This document shows, piece after piece, positions 20,786 through 30,147 of a stretch of DNA of 30,533 bases (the first letter of the stretch is position 1; each line of letters begins with the position of its first letter). The DNA is from Falciphora oryzae. Taxonomy: Eukaryota; Ascomycota; Sordariomycetes; Magnaporthales; Magnaporthaceae. Made by a program: the position numbers and the translations under genes. The DNA is taken from positions 314,472-345,004 of the forward strand of contig JNVV01000042.1 in assembly GCA_000733355.1 (NCBI GenBank), in the 5' to 3' direction. The notes beneath the pieces are model-generated. The model had not been told where the DNA came from. It ran no database searches and saw nothing but the letters and a program-made list of their open reading frames with translations.

Positions 20786-22407
20786 ATAAACCTTTTCATG
20801 CCGGCGTAAAGCGACTCGACGATAGAGGTTATACGGTAGCTAAAGTGAAGTACGAGGTTAACCTAACAATTAACAAAAACGGTTTTCCATAGGTCGATCC
20901 AGGTTTTTACCGCGTAATTTACGGCTTCCGCTAGGTATTTGCCATTAGTAAACGTTTTTAAGCGATCCTTAAATACCTCCTCGCTATTAAAAATTAACAG
21001 GGCGTTCCAATTTTTAAGGAACGCGGAGAACCTTTCGTTACGCTTAATCGAGCCGTTAGGGAGGCGCGTGGCCGGTGGGAAGTAACGCCTGCTTTTAGCT
21101 AAAACGTTCATATTAACGTGCTACCTGCAAAGCAGATGGGGAACGCGCTTAAAGTCCTCGTGGCGCCTTAAAGCATTAATTAACGCCAACTCCCGGTTTG
21201 TAACCACCAATTTGGGGAGAGGCACGTCGTTTTCTAACAGATACTTGTGCAACGCTTACAAGGCCCACGCATATTGGCCTTCTTTTTCGGCGTTGATAAG
21301 CGCGGCGGCGATCGAAAAGGACTTCCGGAAAGGCTGGATCCCACAGAAATTAAGTAGGGGTAGGCCAAAGCGGTTGGTTTTGTAAGTACAATCGGCAACG
21401 AGCACGTCGGGGGCGGCTTTAAAGAAAGGGAGGGAGGTTTTTGGAGCGATAAATAGGCAGAGGATCCGGCCGTTTTCGTCCCTGAGGTCACGCCAGAAAA
21501 ACGCATCTAGGTTATCGAGTTGCTATCGGAAACAGGTAAATTAGCAGGCAATCTGATAGGATCTGATGTTATTTGATGGTACCTCATAAAGCCACTGGAT
21601 AGGCGTGCGTCCGTTAAGCTTTTTGCGCCGGCAGTCGTGCAGGAGGTTGTTGAGGTCCTGGTAGCCAAAGTCAACGGCCTCGCCTAACTCCCGGAGGTTG
21701 GCTATAATCTGTAACGGCCTCGTGCCCGCCCTCCAGTCTGCAACGATCCGGTCTTCGTATTGGGCCAGGTTGCGTTGCCGGAACGAGGCAAAAGCAGTTG
21801 CTGCAGTAAAGCGGTGGTTGTGGGTAAGCTCTTAGCCGTCACGCGCCCTGACGGGCTCGATCTTCCAGCCCTGCCCGGGAACGCGTTAAAGGTTGACCTT
21901 GAAGCCGCAGTTTGTCATCTGGGAGGAGGTCTTGCGTCGTTTGGTCTCGTGCGTGGCCTCGGCGGCTTGGGTGACTGCAGCGGACTTGGGCCGGCCTTTG
22001 GAACAGCGGTAGTTAACTCTCGTAATAGCCTCGCCTTTGGCGCCTCGTGGGAAGCGCTTTTTAACGGCTAGATTGTAGCCGTTTTCATGCGCGTACGCCA
22101 GAAAGGCCGCCTCGCCCTCTGCAAAGGAGGGATAAAAAGTAGGGTTGTTCATATTGGCGGTAGGCCGTCGCCCGTGGCCGTTGGCCGTTAGTGCGAGAAG
22201 CAAAAAGTAAGGCCTGCATGGGTAAAGAAAATTTTAATTTGTATGCGGGCCAAAAAAAATCAAAAAGCATCAAAGACTACAGGTCATACATCAAAATCTA
22301 TGAAGTTATTCGCAAAGGCATTGAATTGGCTGGAAATCGCTAGCAATTAGCAAAGGTACCGAATGCGTGCATGTTTGGCGATGTTGGCACTGTGGCCCCA
22401 GCAAAAA

Positions 22408-22460
22408 TCCACTATTTGCGGTCCCTCCAACAAAACGTGCGGTCCTGCTAACGAAGCCCT
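22408..22460 (-). repeat. Right terminal inverted repeat of the MULE (53 bp)
   Basis: It is the reverse complement of 13782-13834 with no mismatch over 53 bp. It lies on the 5' side of the transposase gene and is followed outside by the target duplication TCTTCA. Confidence 0.93.
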
Positions 22461-22466
22461 TCTTCA

Positions 22467-25400
22467 ACTTTGGATATCGCGTGCTCATTAGTGCCTACGT
22501 AGGATGGCCATGACAAAGGAGTTCAAGAACACTAGCTTGAGCGAATACATTTCAGTCTATCTATATGTTCAACACCTATCCATTCCACCTTGGATTTTCC
22601 ATCCAGTGCGCCACGGAAGCAGGTGTAGGTTCCAGGTGGCTCCGGTTGGTCTCAGTCCCCCGTGGCGAGGAAGCGCACGGCGTGCGAAGCAGCCGGGCTT
22701 CACGCCGACGGTGAGCAGGAGTCGCGCACGTTGGCCGCCGTTGAGGCGGCCTTCTCGCGGCCAGGGCAGCCGCGGCCCTTGGTGAGGGCGCTCTCGTGCT
22801 CGCTCATGGCCTCCTCGGCGGCGCGGCGCAAAGGGGCCCATGGTGTCCCTGATTATGCGGACGGCGGGCAGCTGCTTCAGCAGCGCGAGCCGGACGCCGG
22901 TCAGCAACGCCGTCTCCGCGCGTCGGCTGGCCCTTGCGTGTCGTCTTGGACGTGTCGACGTGCGGCCTGCTCATCTCGGCTTTGGACGTCTCGACCTACG
23001 CGACCGAGGGACGCTTGGTATTGGGCGCGATGCACCTGATGCCTGGAGGTCGACGCTATGCGCCAAGTTGCCGATCATGTTGGCTGCGGCTGTCGAAATG
23101 AGTTTAAGTGGGCTGACCGCGCGCGCTGCCGAATAGAGAGCCGTCCTTGACGCCCCTCCAAGAGGCTTTGCGTTTCGCGGCGCCAATGAACGGGGGAACT
23201 GACGTGTGATTGGGCGCGGCCTCCGAGGTTTAAATGTCCGTCTGCCACGCGGCTGGGACCCGTGGACTGTTTGAAGTAGGACGGCTCGTCCTCCATTGGG
23301 GAAACGTAGGTCCCAATACTCCTCTATGAGACTGGTGTTTTGCGCGCGATAACCGGTGCGAATCTCGCTGCGTTCGGAAGGAAGTGAATCATCAGGGGAA
23401 CTAACTGAGGAGGCAATGGCTACCTCGCATATGCGCTAATGTATTAGGCTGGGGCCAGGTTTGCATCAGGGTTCTTGTTGTCAGGGTCGTCGACTTCGCT
23501 TCGAGCTCTATCCTTAGCCCACAGGGCATCCTTTAGGAGGGTCTCCCCCGATCGCAGCCTTACTGGGCATGCTACTGGCTGGATTCCGATGTCGGGATCA
23601 TGTTGATAGGTGGAAAACGAGAAGGTGGCAGAAGGACCCAGCAGCTCAGGCGTCCATGGTAGATGTTTCCATGCTAGATATGCTCATGCTCGGTTAGTGT
23701 GGTTACCTCATTATCCACCTTGTTGTGGCAAACGAACCCGGGCCAAGCATCCGGTGGAGATGTGTTTTGCAGATGCTGCCAGCAGGCAGGCCGAGCAGCG
23801 GCTGGGTTGCATTGCTGGCTGTCACTTTGCCTTGGCGACAGGGATCGTCCTGGGCTGGACGCGGTGCAACTCGAGACCCCTTTTCGGCACGACAATCATG
23901 CCGTCGGTGGATATCATTCCTGTCGGGCTGGGAAGTGCCGTTAAAATAGCTCGACGGGGAGCTTCGAGGGCCAAGCGGGCACTGGGAGCATTAGGAGCGA
24001 GTCCGGCAAGGATCGGGCGGACCATTGTGCCGTGAGGTTGCATTTAGCTCAGGTAGGCTCTTCTAAGCTTCGAAGACGGCAGGTCTCGGCTGGAATAAGC
24101 CGGAAGTCCGCGGCCCGTTCTTACCGCTAGTCTGATCCTCTTCAACCCCGGCGGGCGAAGGGAGCAGGCGGCCAGCAGTCGGGCCGCTGCCGCATTGTTT
24201 TGGCTCGCGCGCCATGCACCGAACGAGTGACGCCTGCGTTGGGCAACATCATCAAGTTCGACCCACGGACCCACGTCCGACGACTAGGCGCCCCTGCACG
24301 GGCCTAACGACGTGCTCCCAGCCTGAGCGGATTTTGACGTCAACCAACAGGCCGATCGAAAGGGATCAAAAGAATGCTCACCTGTTGGCACGTAGAAAAG
24401 CTGCCGATCGGGGCCAGTTTAAAACCTGCGCCGTGGAAGCACTTGGGATTCGGACAGCAGCAAACCAGACCCCAGCGCCGCGCGGCGGGGGCTTTGGGCC
24501 GCGAGGATACTCAGCTGTCCATCCAGAACGGGGTTCAGGCGCGCCCAGGCCAATTCGCGCGAATTTGCCGAAGACGCCCAGCCGGCGTCCAGTCAGCCAC
24601 TGATACATATAAGCGGTGAGTATCTAAGCAGGCCACCGCGCAACGTCTCGCGAAGATAACGTAGCCGGCATCTAGCTCACCAGTGCCGGCTGCGCCAACG
24701 CTACGCAGGCGCCGCCGTCCGCAAGCGAAAGCCCGATGTCGGGAACGCGTCCCGATAACGTCATGGCCACTCGTTGGCACCTCCATCGCGCAGCCGAGGA
24801 TCTCGGCGGCTGGAAGGGCCCAAGGGTCTTATCTAATCGGCGTGCGGAGTCTTGGTGTCCGGCCTCGGGCTGCAGACCAGGCCCGATCGCGGCCGAGCGG
24901 TGTCACCCACGGAGGCCTGCGCAACCTGAGAAAAGTCCGCGCCGCCGCTGGAGGGGGTGTCTCAGGGAGGGTGTGTTGTAAGCAGCTTGCAGGTCTTGGC
25001 GTTTCCCGATTCAGCCAACGCAGCTCTCCCAGCAGGAGCTGATCGTTCGTGCTAGCGCGACGGGCAGTCCGGCCGAGCGCTCGGCAGCCATTCCGCAGAG
25101 CCTCAGGCCCGATAAGAGGCGCCCAGCGGTTTGCAGCGGGTCGCCCTTGCGCCTCTCCGCACCTCACCGCTGAGCACTGCTGGCAGCGTCTGCGGCTACT
25201 TTCGAGGGTCTGGTACCTCCTTCACTTGGGTCCTGGCGCCTATAAACCTCCGCGGCCCCACCAGGACGCTTCGAGCCTATGCGATCTTCGTCTGCGGCCC
25301 GGTCGGCGCGCGGCGGCGTGAGGTTGGCCCCCCACACAATAACGGGGATCGCTCGATAACGCCCCCCGCCCGCTCACGTCAGCGGTGTGTGCGTGCGAAG

Positions 25401-26164
25401 CCGGCGATAGAGCAGGTGTCGTATGTTCCCAGCGATTCAGAGAATGTAGGGCACAAGGTCCTCGCAGGGGCGGGGACGGTTGTTGGCAGAGGTGGTCAGC
25501 GGTCGCCCGAGTAGGTGCGGTGATCAGTCCCTAGATTACAGCATCGAGGAGCACAAGGAAGACGCAATAATACAGGCTAGGCGTGTGCTCCTTGCCTGTA
25601 CGATGACAGCTGCTGGCGCCGCCTTCGACTAGCTAACGTCTTGTCGCGATGCGGCTCAGCTCGGGCCTGGTCGTTTCATCCTCGACTGTGCGTGGCCTGA
25701 CTCATATGCAAGACTTGCAGGATCGTTATATCGTTCTTGGGTTCTTGGAGGGTTAAGGAACGTGGGGCTGGGGTTGTACACACAGCAAAGTACCCTATCA
25801 TCAACGATGCAGAGACCTTCTTTCAGGAGATATCCCTCGATGGCGGGTGGCACGGCCTTCCCGCGGCACCATTCACCTGTGCCGCATTACGGTCTGGAAT
25901 CACCTCGTCTGATCTTTCAGACATGTAGCGGAGGGGAAGAAAGATAATTACCACAGGTGTCTGCTATCTAATCGCCTTGTGCTAGGCGAAACATCACGAA
26001 GAGGAGCTACAAGCAGCCAGTGGTTGGATGAGATATTTATCGATTGCCTGCCAGAGCAGAAAGGGATTCCTCGCTTGGGTGCCACCGTCGCTCTACGTTC
26101 CATCCCGAACTTTCCGCGATTATTTTTTCATGCGACCAGGCGCGGTCGATCCGAACGATCCGCA
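22467..26164. other. Long stretch with no recognised gene
   Basis: Open frames overlap on both strands, are up to about 141 codons long, and are Arg/Ala/Pro-rich with no domain I know. The minus strand between about 22570 and 23190 has somewhat protein-like text (LLTGVRLALLKQLPAVRIIR, ISTAAANMIGNLAHSV) broken by frame changes. It may be an eroded gene, but I cannot name it. The last part is the promoter region of the regulator at 26165. Confidence 0.45.
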
Positions 26165-27543
26165 ATGTCCCACCGCCATTCCTGCGAGCGCTGTCGGCAG
26201 CAGAAGGTGCGCTGTCTCCGCGACTCGGAGACGATGCAGAAGCCGTCCCCGGGCCAGTCCATCCCCAAGTGCTCGAGATGCGCAAAGGCGGGCACCACCT
26301 GCGTCTACAGCTGTACGAGCCCCACGACGGGCATCCTTCCCCTTTCCCCCAGACACCTGGCCTGCCCTCCCTGCCGTCACCCGTTGAAGCTAAGACGTGT
26401 GCTCCTGCTACAGTGCGACTGAGGACCCGCCGCCCTGGGTCGGCCGCGGGCACTGGCATGACAGCCGCCGGGCAGGGCCTGCCGTCCGCCGCCGACAAGT
26501 ATCCCACACCATTCGACTCGGTCGACGAGGATGCCAGTCCATACCAGCTGGACATTGACAGCTTCAACTGGGACCAGATCCCCGTCTTCTCCCCCGTGCA
26601 CCTGGGGATGGGCGCGCAAGCGCGGGGCTCCGTGGACCATGTCAACCTCGACCTGGACATGGCCACTGGCGGCGGCCTGGCCGAACGCCGCGGCGGCGGC
26701 GGGCTGCCGGGAGAAACGCAGTGGTGGGGCGGCGTCCCGTCGCCGCCGTCCCTGTCGTCGCCCAAGCCGGAGCCCGGCGACGACGAGCTCGTGCCGCCGG
26801 CCGACTCCCTGCAGGAGCTGACGTCGCAGGCCACGGCCGTCAGCGCGCAGGCCGTCTCGGCCACGCGGCGCCTGCAGCGGCCGGGGAGCGCGCCGCCGAC
26901 GGTGTCGAGCGCGCTGGTCAACGAGGCATTCGAGGGCACCAAGACGCTGGTGCGCGTCATCAACAGCGTCGTGGCCACGGCGCCCCCGCCCAGCAGCAGC
27001 AGCAGCAGCAGCGACGGGGACGAGCTGGACGCGGCGGCGGCGGCGCGCCCCGCCGACGGCGGCCTGGTGCTGACGACGCTGGCCTGCCACCAGCACCTGC
27101 TGGCCTTCTTCCGCGCCATCTGCGAGTCCATCGAGCGCTTCGTCGAGTCCGTCGCCGACGGGAAGCGGCCGCTAGGCACCGGTGCCGGCGCCTCGTCGTC
27201 GTCGCTCCACGGCGACGGGCCCCCGTCCACGGCGCAGTTCACCATGGTACTGCAGCTGCTGGTGCACCTAATCAACCGCCTCGACCGGTGCCTCTTCCCC
27301 GCGAGGCCCGCGAGCCCCGCCTCGTCGTCGTCCGCGGGCAGCGCGTACGGCGGCGGCGGCGGCACGGGGGGCCTGGATCTTGACCCGGTCCTCGCGGGGC
27401 AGGAGGGGGAGGAGATGCCCGACATGACCGGCATCCCGAGCCTGGCGCAGGCGCTCGTGCGGGCAATGCCTGCTGACCATCTGAAGCTGCGCCGGACCAT
27501 CTTGGAGCTACAAGCGCGGATGGAGGGGCTTGAGGCATTCTAG
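26165..27543 (+). CDS. Zn(II)2Cys6 transcription factor, AflR-like
   Basis: Two exons, 26165-26312 and 26414-27543, give 425 aa. The 101-bp intron (GTACGA...GCTACAG) is needed because the zinc cluster and the rest lie in different frames. It joins CVYS to [10 protein letters not shown]. The zinc cluster has Cys at 7, 10, 17, 36, 39 and 46 ([12 protein letters not shown] ... [12 protein letters not shown]). The loop between Cys 17 and 36 is 18 residues, longer than in classic members. The basic RLRTRRPGS resembles the linker after AflR-type clusters. Further on are acidic text ([20 protein letters not shown]), a Ser run encoded by AGC repeats, [40 protein letters not shown] and a C-terminal [18 protein letters not shown]. 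It should be a nuclear DNA-binding regulator, often of secondary metabolism, but no biosynthetic genes are in view, so the target is unknown. Confidence 0.85.
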
Positions 27544-28205
27544 GGTTTGTGCATCCTAGAGCGTGGCCGTTAAATGCGGGGAATTACCTCTGGAACTAGA
27601 GTAATAGGATTTGCTTGGAGTTGGCGGTTTGCAATGCCTTCCCGTTCTTGGGCGGTCAGATTTGATTTTGGGTGGTTGGCGGTGAAATCTGCCGGTAGGC
27701 GGACAGTTGTTTGGTATGGAGTAGACATGAAGCAGCCACAGATATAATTAAATACAGCTAGGCATAAACAGAACAGAGACACGTCCCCTAAATGGTAGAC
27801 GCTGAAAAGACTGCATGCAGAGTCAAGGAACATAGATCACGTTGGTCAGACGACCATGATGCCATGTGTTATGCTGCACGAACCTGGGCGTGCGTTGCTG
27901 CTTTTACGTCTTCCCGGAGCAACCGTGTCATCCTACGACCTATGTGGCCATCGCGTGTTCTCAAGGTATTTAAATACAAAAATAAAAACGTTAATGCGCC
28001 TCAACAAAAATTACAATTCCAACACCACCACGAGGAATAGGAAGATGAACGTAGCTGAATCCAATCTATACAAATTGAACATATTGATTGGGATATTGTC
28101 CAGCGTTTTTTTTTCGCCATTCTATGAAACTTTTCAGGTACGCAAATGTAAAAGAACGAAGTTTAGATAACTACAAAAACATCATAGGGCGCTGAATACT
28201 AGGTT
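27544..28205. other. Intergenic region
   Basis: No gene was recognised. The region is moderately AT-rich after about 27960. Short frames on both strands (for example 27570-27833 minus) lack features. It ends at the target duplication of the solo LTR. Confidence 0.45.
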
Positions 28206-28458
28206 TGTTGATAGGGGTCGGTACTCCTGTAGGCTCGGAGATCTCCAAATAGGATGAACAACGATCGTCTAGATCTGTAGGTCTCTCTCTATTGTACATG
28301 AAGAGGAAGGGATCTATCTGCTAGAGAGGGAGCATACGGAGGGCTATATATACAAGTTGTAGATTACCAAAGGGCCATTCTCCTGCTCCCAAACTTGCGG
28401 ATCCTCCGGCCCTCTCTGTGCCCTACCGATTGCCTGCACCGGTCAACGATATCCAACA
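28206..28458 (-). mobile_element. Solo LTR of a copia-like retrotransposon
   Basis: The 253-bp unit begins TGTTGAT and ends ATCCAACA on the plus strand. It is flanked by a perfect 5-bp duplication AGGTT (28201-28205 and 28459-28463). In reverse complement it aligns with the partial LTR at 11727, including the TATATATAGCC box and GCAGATAGATCCC. No internal region is present, so the full element was lost by LTR-LTR recombination. The promoter in this LTR would point left, away from the secreted protein gene at 28902. Confidence 0.88.
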
Positions 28459-28463
28459 AGGTT

Positions 28464-28901
28464 CTCGTTTTCATTAATTTAACGTGCTGATCGGCTAATC
28501 GATTCTAGGCTTCAGCTAAAACCGTATGCAGTCTGGAATCGGCAAGCGGTACATGGCAGAAGTCACGAACAACGAATGGAAGCGAGGCGGCCTAGCATTG
28601 ACGCTATGAACGAGTATTGTACACTACAGATGAAAGGAAAAAGGCGCAGGCCCCGTCGGTGCAACGTAGAAGCATTTGAAGGCCCACACTCTCTGTAGCT
28701 TGTGTCCTTGCGCCTCCCCACCCTTTTTATAGCTTGTGTAAACCGCGGCAAGTTCCCTACGCCTACAATTTTAACAAGGATTTTTCGAGTGTCGGCTTTC
28801 CTCCTGCTAAGCGGTTAATACTAGACTCTTCTTTTGTATTGATGCCTAGCGGCCATCGGGGATCTTGGCGTGGAACCATGGATGGAGGAAGAAAGCTTAC
28901 C
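28464..28901. other. Spacer 3' of the minus-strand secreted protein gene
   Basis: No separate gene was recognised. Directly after the stop codon, minus-strand sequence reads GAGGTAAGC, a good donor. An ATTAAC branch-like string and TTAGCAG acceptor follow about 85-90 nt later, so a 3' UTR intron is possible. The rest up to the solo LTR holds nothing recognisable. Confidence 0.4.
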
Positions 28902-29453
28902 TCAAGCCTGCACATCAGCCTCCTCCTCCTGCAGGTCGCGCTTGCCGCTCTTTTTCTTCGAAGAGGTGTCCTTGGGAGGCTTGGGAGGCTTGGCAGGCTT
29001 GGACTTGGGGGGCGTGTTCTTCGCCTTGGCGTCGTGGGCCTTGATGGTGTCCTTCTGCTTCTTCCACTGGCGCTGGATGTAAGGGCCAGGGGCGGCCGGG
29101 GGACCGCCAAGAGTGCGAGCCACGAGCTCGGGAGCCTCATCAGCCTCCTCGTCCAAATCGCGCTTGCCACTCTTGGGCTTGGGATCGGCCTCGGGAGCGG
29201 CAGGCTTGGAAGTGGAAGGCTTGGAAGGCTTGGGAGGCGTGTTCTTCGTTATGGTGTCGTGCTTCTTGATGGCGGCGTGCGTCTTTTTCCATTTGCGCTG
29301 GATGTAGGGGCCGACGGACTTGTGGGGGCCGAGCCAGCGAGCCTGGACGCTAGGGGGGGCGGAAGCCAGGTCTCGGGGCATGACGGGGCTGGCGGCGGCC
29401 GGGGCCGCGATGGCGAGCAGGGTCATAACGTAGGCGAGCTGCGAGAAACGCAT
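28902..29453 (-). CDS. Secreted cysteine-free tandem-repeat protein with Kex2-type sites
   Basis: 183 aa from ATG at 29453 (CAAGATG context, A at -3). The longer open frame from 29579 adds an untypical Phe/Leu-rich leader, whereas MRFSQLAYVMTLLAIAAPAA is a normal signal peptide cut near Ala21-Ser22. Two tandem repeats of about 71 and 74 residues plus the start of a third are bounded by PRDL (26-29), GKRDL (96-100) and GKRDL (170-174). Each repeat contains AR-x-LG, GPYIQR[K/Q]WKK (48-57 and 123-132), IK-x-HD and KNTPPK, then a Lys/Pro/Ser-rich linker ending SGKR. Cysteine is absent. KR would be cut by Kex2 in the Golgi, releasing peptides with acidic N-termini and basic C-termini. Family unknown; it fits Kex2-processed repeat precursors, possibly a peptide signal, effector or RiPP precursor. 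It lies between a solo LTR and a fold-back repeat. Confidence 0.82.
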   Translation of the reverse strand: MRFSQLAYVMTLLAIAAPAAASPVMPRDLASAPPSVQARWLGPHKSVGPYIQRKWKKTHAAIKKHDTITKNTPPKPSKPSTSKPAAPEADPKPKSGKRDLDEEADEAPELVARTLGGPPAAPGPYIQRQWKKQKDTIKAHDAKAKNTPPKSKPAKPPKPPKDTSSKKKSGKRDLQEEEADVQA

Positions 29454-29661
29454 CTTGAAAGAGAAGGGTGGAAAAAGAGTCCGATACTGCGAAAAACAAA
29501 AAAAAGGAATGGGGAAAATGCAGAGGCTACAAAGCAAGTGACTCAAGGAAAGAGAAGGAAGGAAATAAACCAAAAACAACAGGAAAGATGTGAAAACCAG
29601 GTGGTGGTGAGGAGGAAAGGGGCAAAGGAAGTAGCGTTGGGCAGGGAGGAGTAATTATGGC

Positions 29662-29669
29662 AATATATA
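29662..29669 (-). promoter_or_regulatory. Probable TATA box of the minus-strand repeat protein gene
   Basis: TATATATT reads on the minus strand about 210 bp before the chosen ATG. The interval 29454-29650 is almost pure purine on the plus strand, that is, pyrimidine-rich on the sense strand, as in CT-rich leaders of strongly expressed fungal genes. Confidence 0.45.
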
Positions 29670-30147
29670 CACTGGCCGGCCGTTTCCTAGGTGCCTCCTC
29701 ATGCCTCGTGCCTCCTTACGCCGCCTTACGGTCTCGCCTCCTCGTGCCGCCTTTCCGGCCGGGCCCCCGTTATTGCGGGAGCGCCCGGTTCCCCCTGGCT
29801 CCATCGCATAGGGCTATGTGTGTAGGTCCCGCAGACGGGAAAAGGCACGAGTCGTGGAGTGCCGTCGTGGCGGGGCAGGTCATCACGCCACTCCCGCTAA
29901 GTCTCCTAATATAGTGCGAAGAGCGTCGCATTTGGCAGGTGGGCTGGACGCCACTCGCGTTCGTGCCGGATTGCCGGTTCCTGGCTGGCTCCCTCACAAC
30001 AAAATAAACGAGCCCGCAAAAAGAAGCGACTTTAGCACATGTTTTTTTTTCCCTCCCTATTTCCACACACTTGGATGGAAAATGAAGAATTAAACCAGCT
30101 TACATATTAATACTGATTGCAAAGTAACGTGGTTCACAAGCGAGCCG
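29670..30147. other. Spacer between the repeat-protein promoter and the palindrome
   Basis: No gene was recognised. Near its right end, CACAAGCGAGCCGCGCA (about 30135-30151) is a near-copy of CACAAGCGAGTCGCGCA at about 30152-30168, the outer part of the palindrome arm. Confidence 0.45.

Larger units (their letters stand above)
14490..22203 (-). pseudogene. MULE transposase pseudogene, split by the chromovirus
   Basis: Two blocks, 22203-20786 and 14852-14490, join in a single frame across the insertion site (MKRF | ITSAGGDL), giving about 591 codons. The N-terminus resembles a FAR1/GCM1-type zinc domain (FYPSFAEGEAAFLAYAHENG, VNYRCSKGRPK). The DDE core is readable: first Asp in VADCTYKTNRFGLP (Asp codon 21391-21393), second position in VVTNRELALINAL, and Glu in TSIVESLYAGMK (20815-20817). 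The C-terminal block has a SWIM zinc motif, CTC...YGLPCRH. At least eight in-frame stops are present, several reading as Trp TGG to TAG. The second catalytic Asp is Asn (AAC, 21196-21198), a G-to-A change. The enzyme would excise and integrate MULE DNA but must be inactive here. Confidence 0.88.
13782..22460 (-). mobile_element. Mutator-like (MULE) DNA transposon carrying a nested LTR retrotransposon
   Basis: Perfect 53-bp terminal inverted repeats (13782-13834 and 22408-22460) begin AGGGCTTCGTTAGCAGGACC. A 6-bp target duplication TCTTCA lies at 13776-13781 and 22461-22466; fungal MULEs usually duplicate 8-10 bp, so this is short. After subtracting the nested retrotransposon and one copy of its 5-bp duplication, the element is about 2.74 kb. 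It holds one transposase frame on the minus strand with FAR1-like, DDE and SWIM parts. The transposase is riddled with stops, so the copy is not autonomous, although its ends are intact. Confidence 0.9.

Noticed and set aside
22569..23190. Possible eroded gene on the minus strand
   Set aside because: Some stretches look protein-like, but frames break and no family could be named, so it was left as intergenic.
26037..27500. 487-codon minus-strand frame opposite the regulator
   Set aside because: It is an antisense shadow caused by high GC content; the plus strand holds a zinc cluster and conserved regulator segments.
28734..29654. 306-codon plus-strand frame across the repeat protein
   Set aside because: It is the reverse reading of the Lys/Pro-rich repeats; the minus strand has a signal peptide, good start context and tandem repeats.
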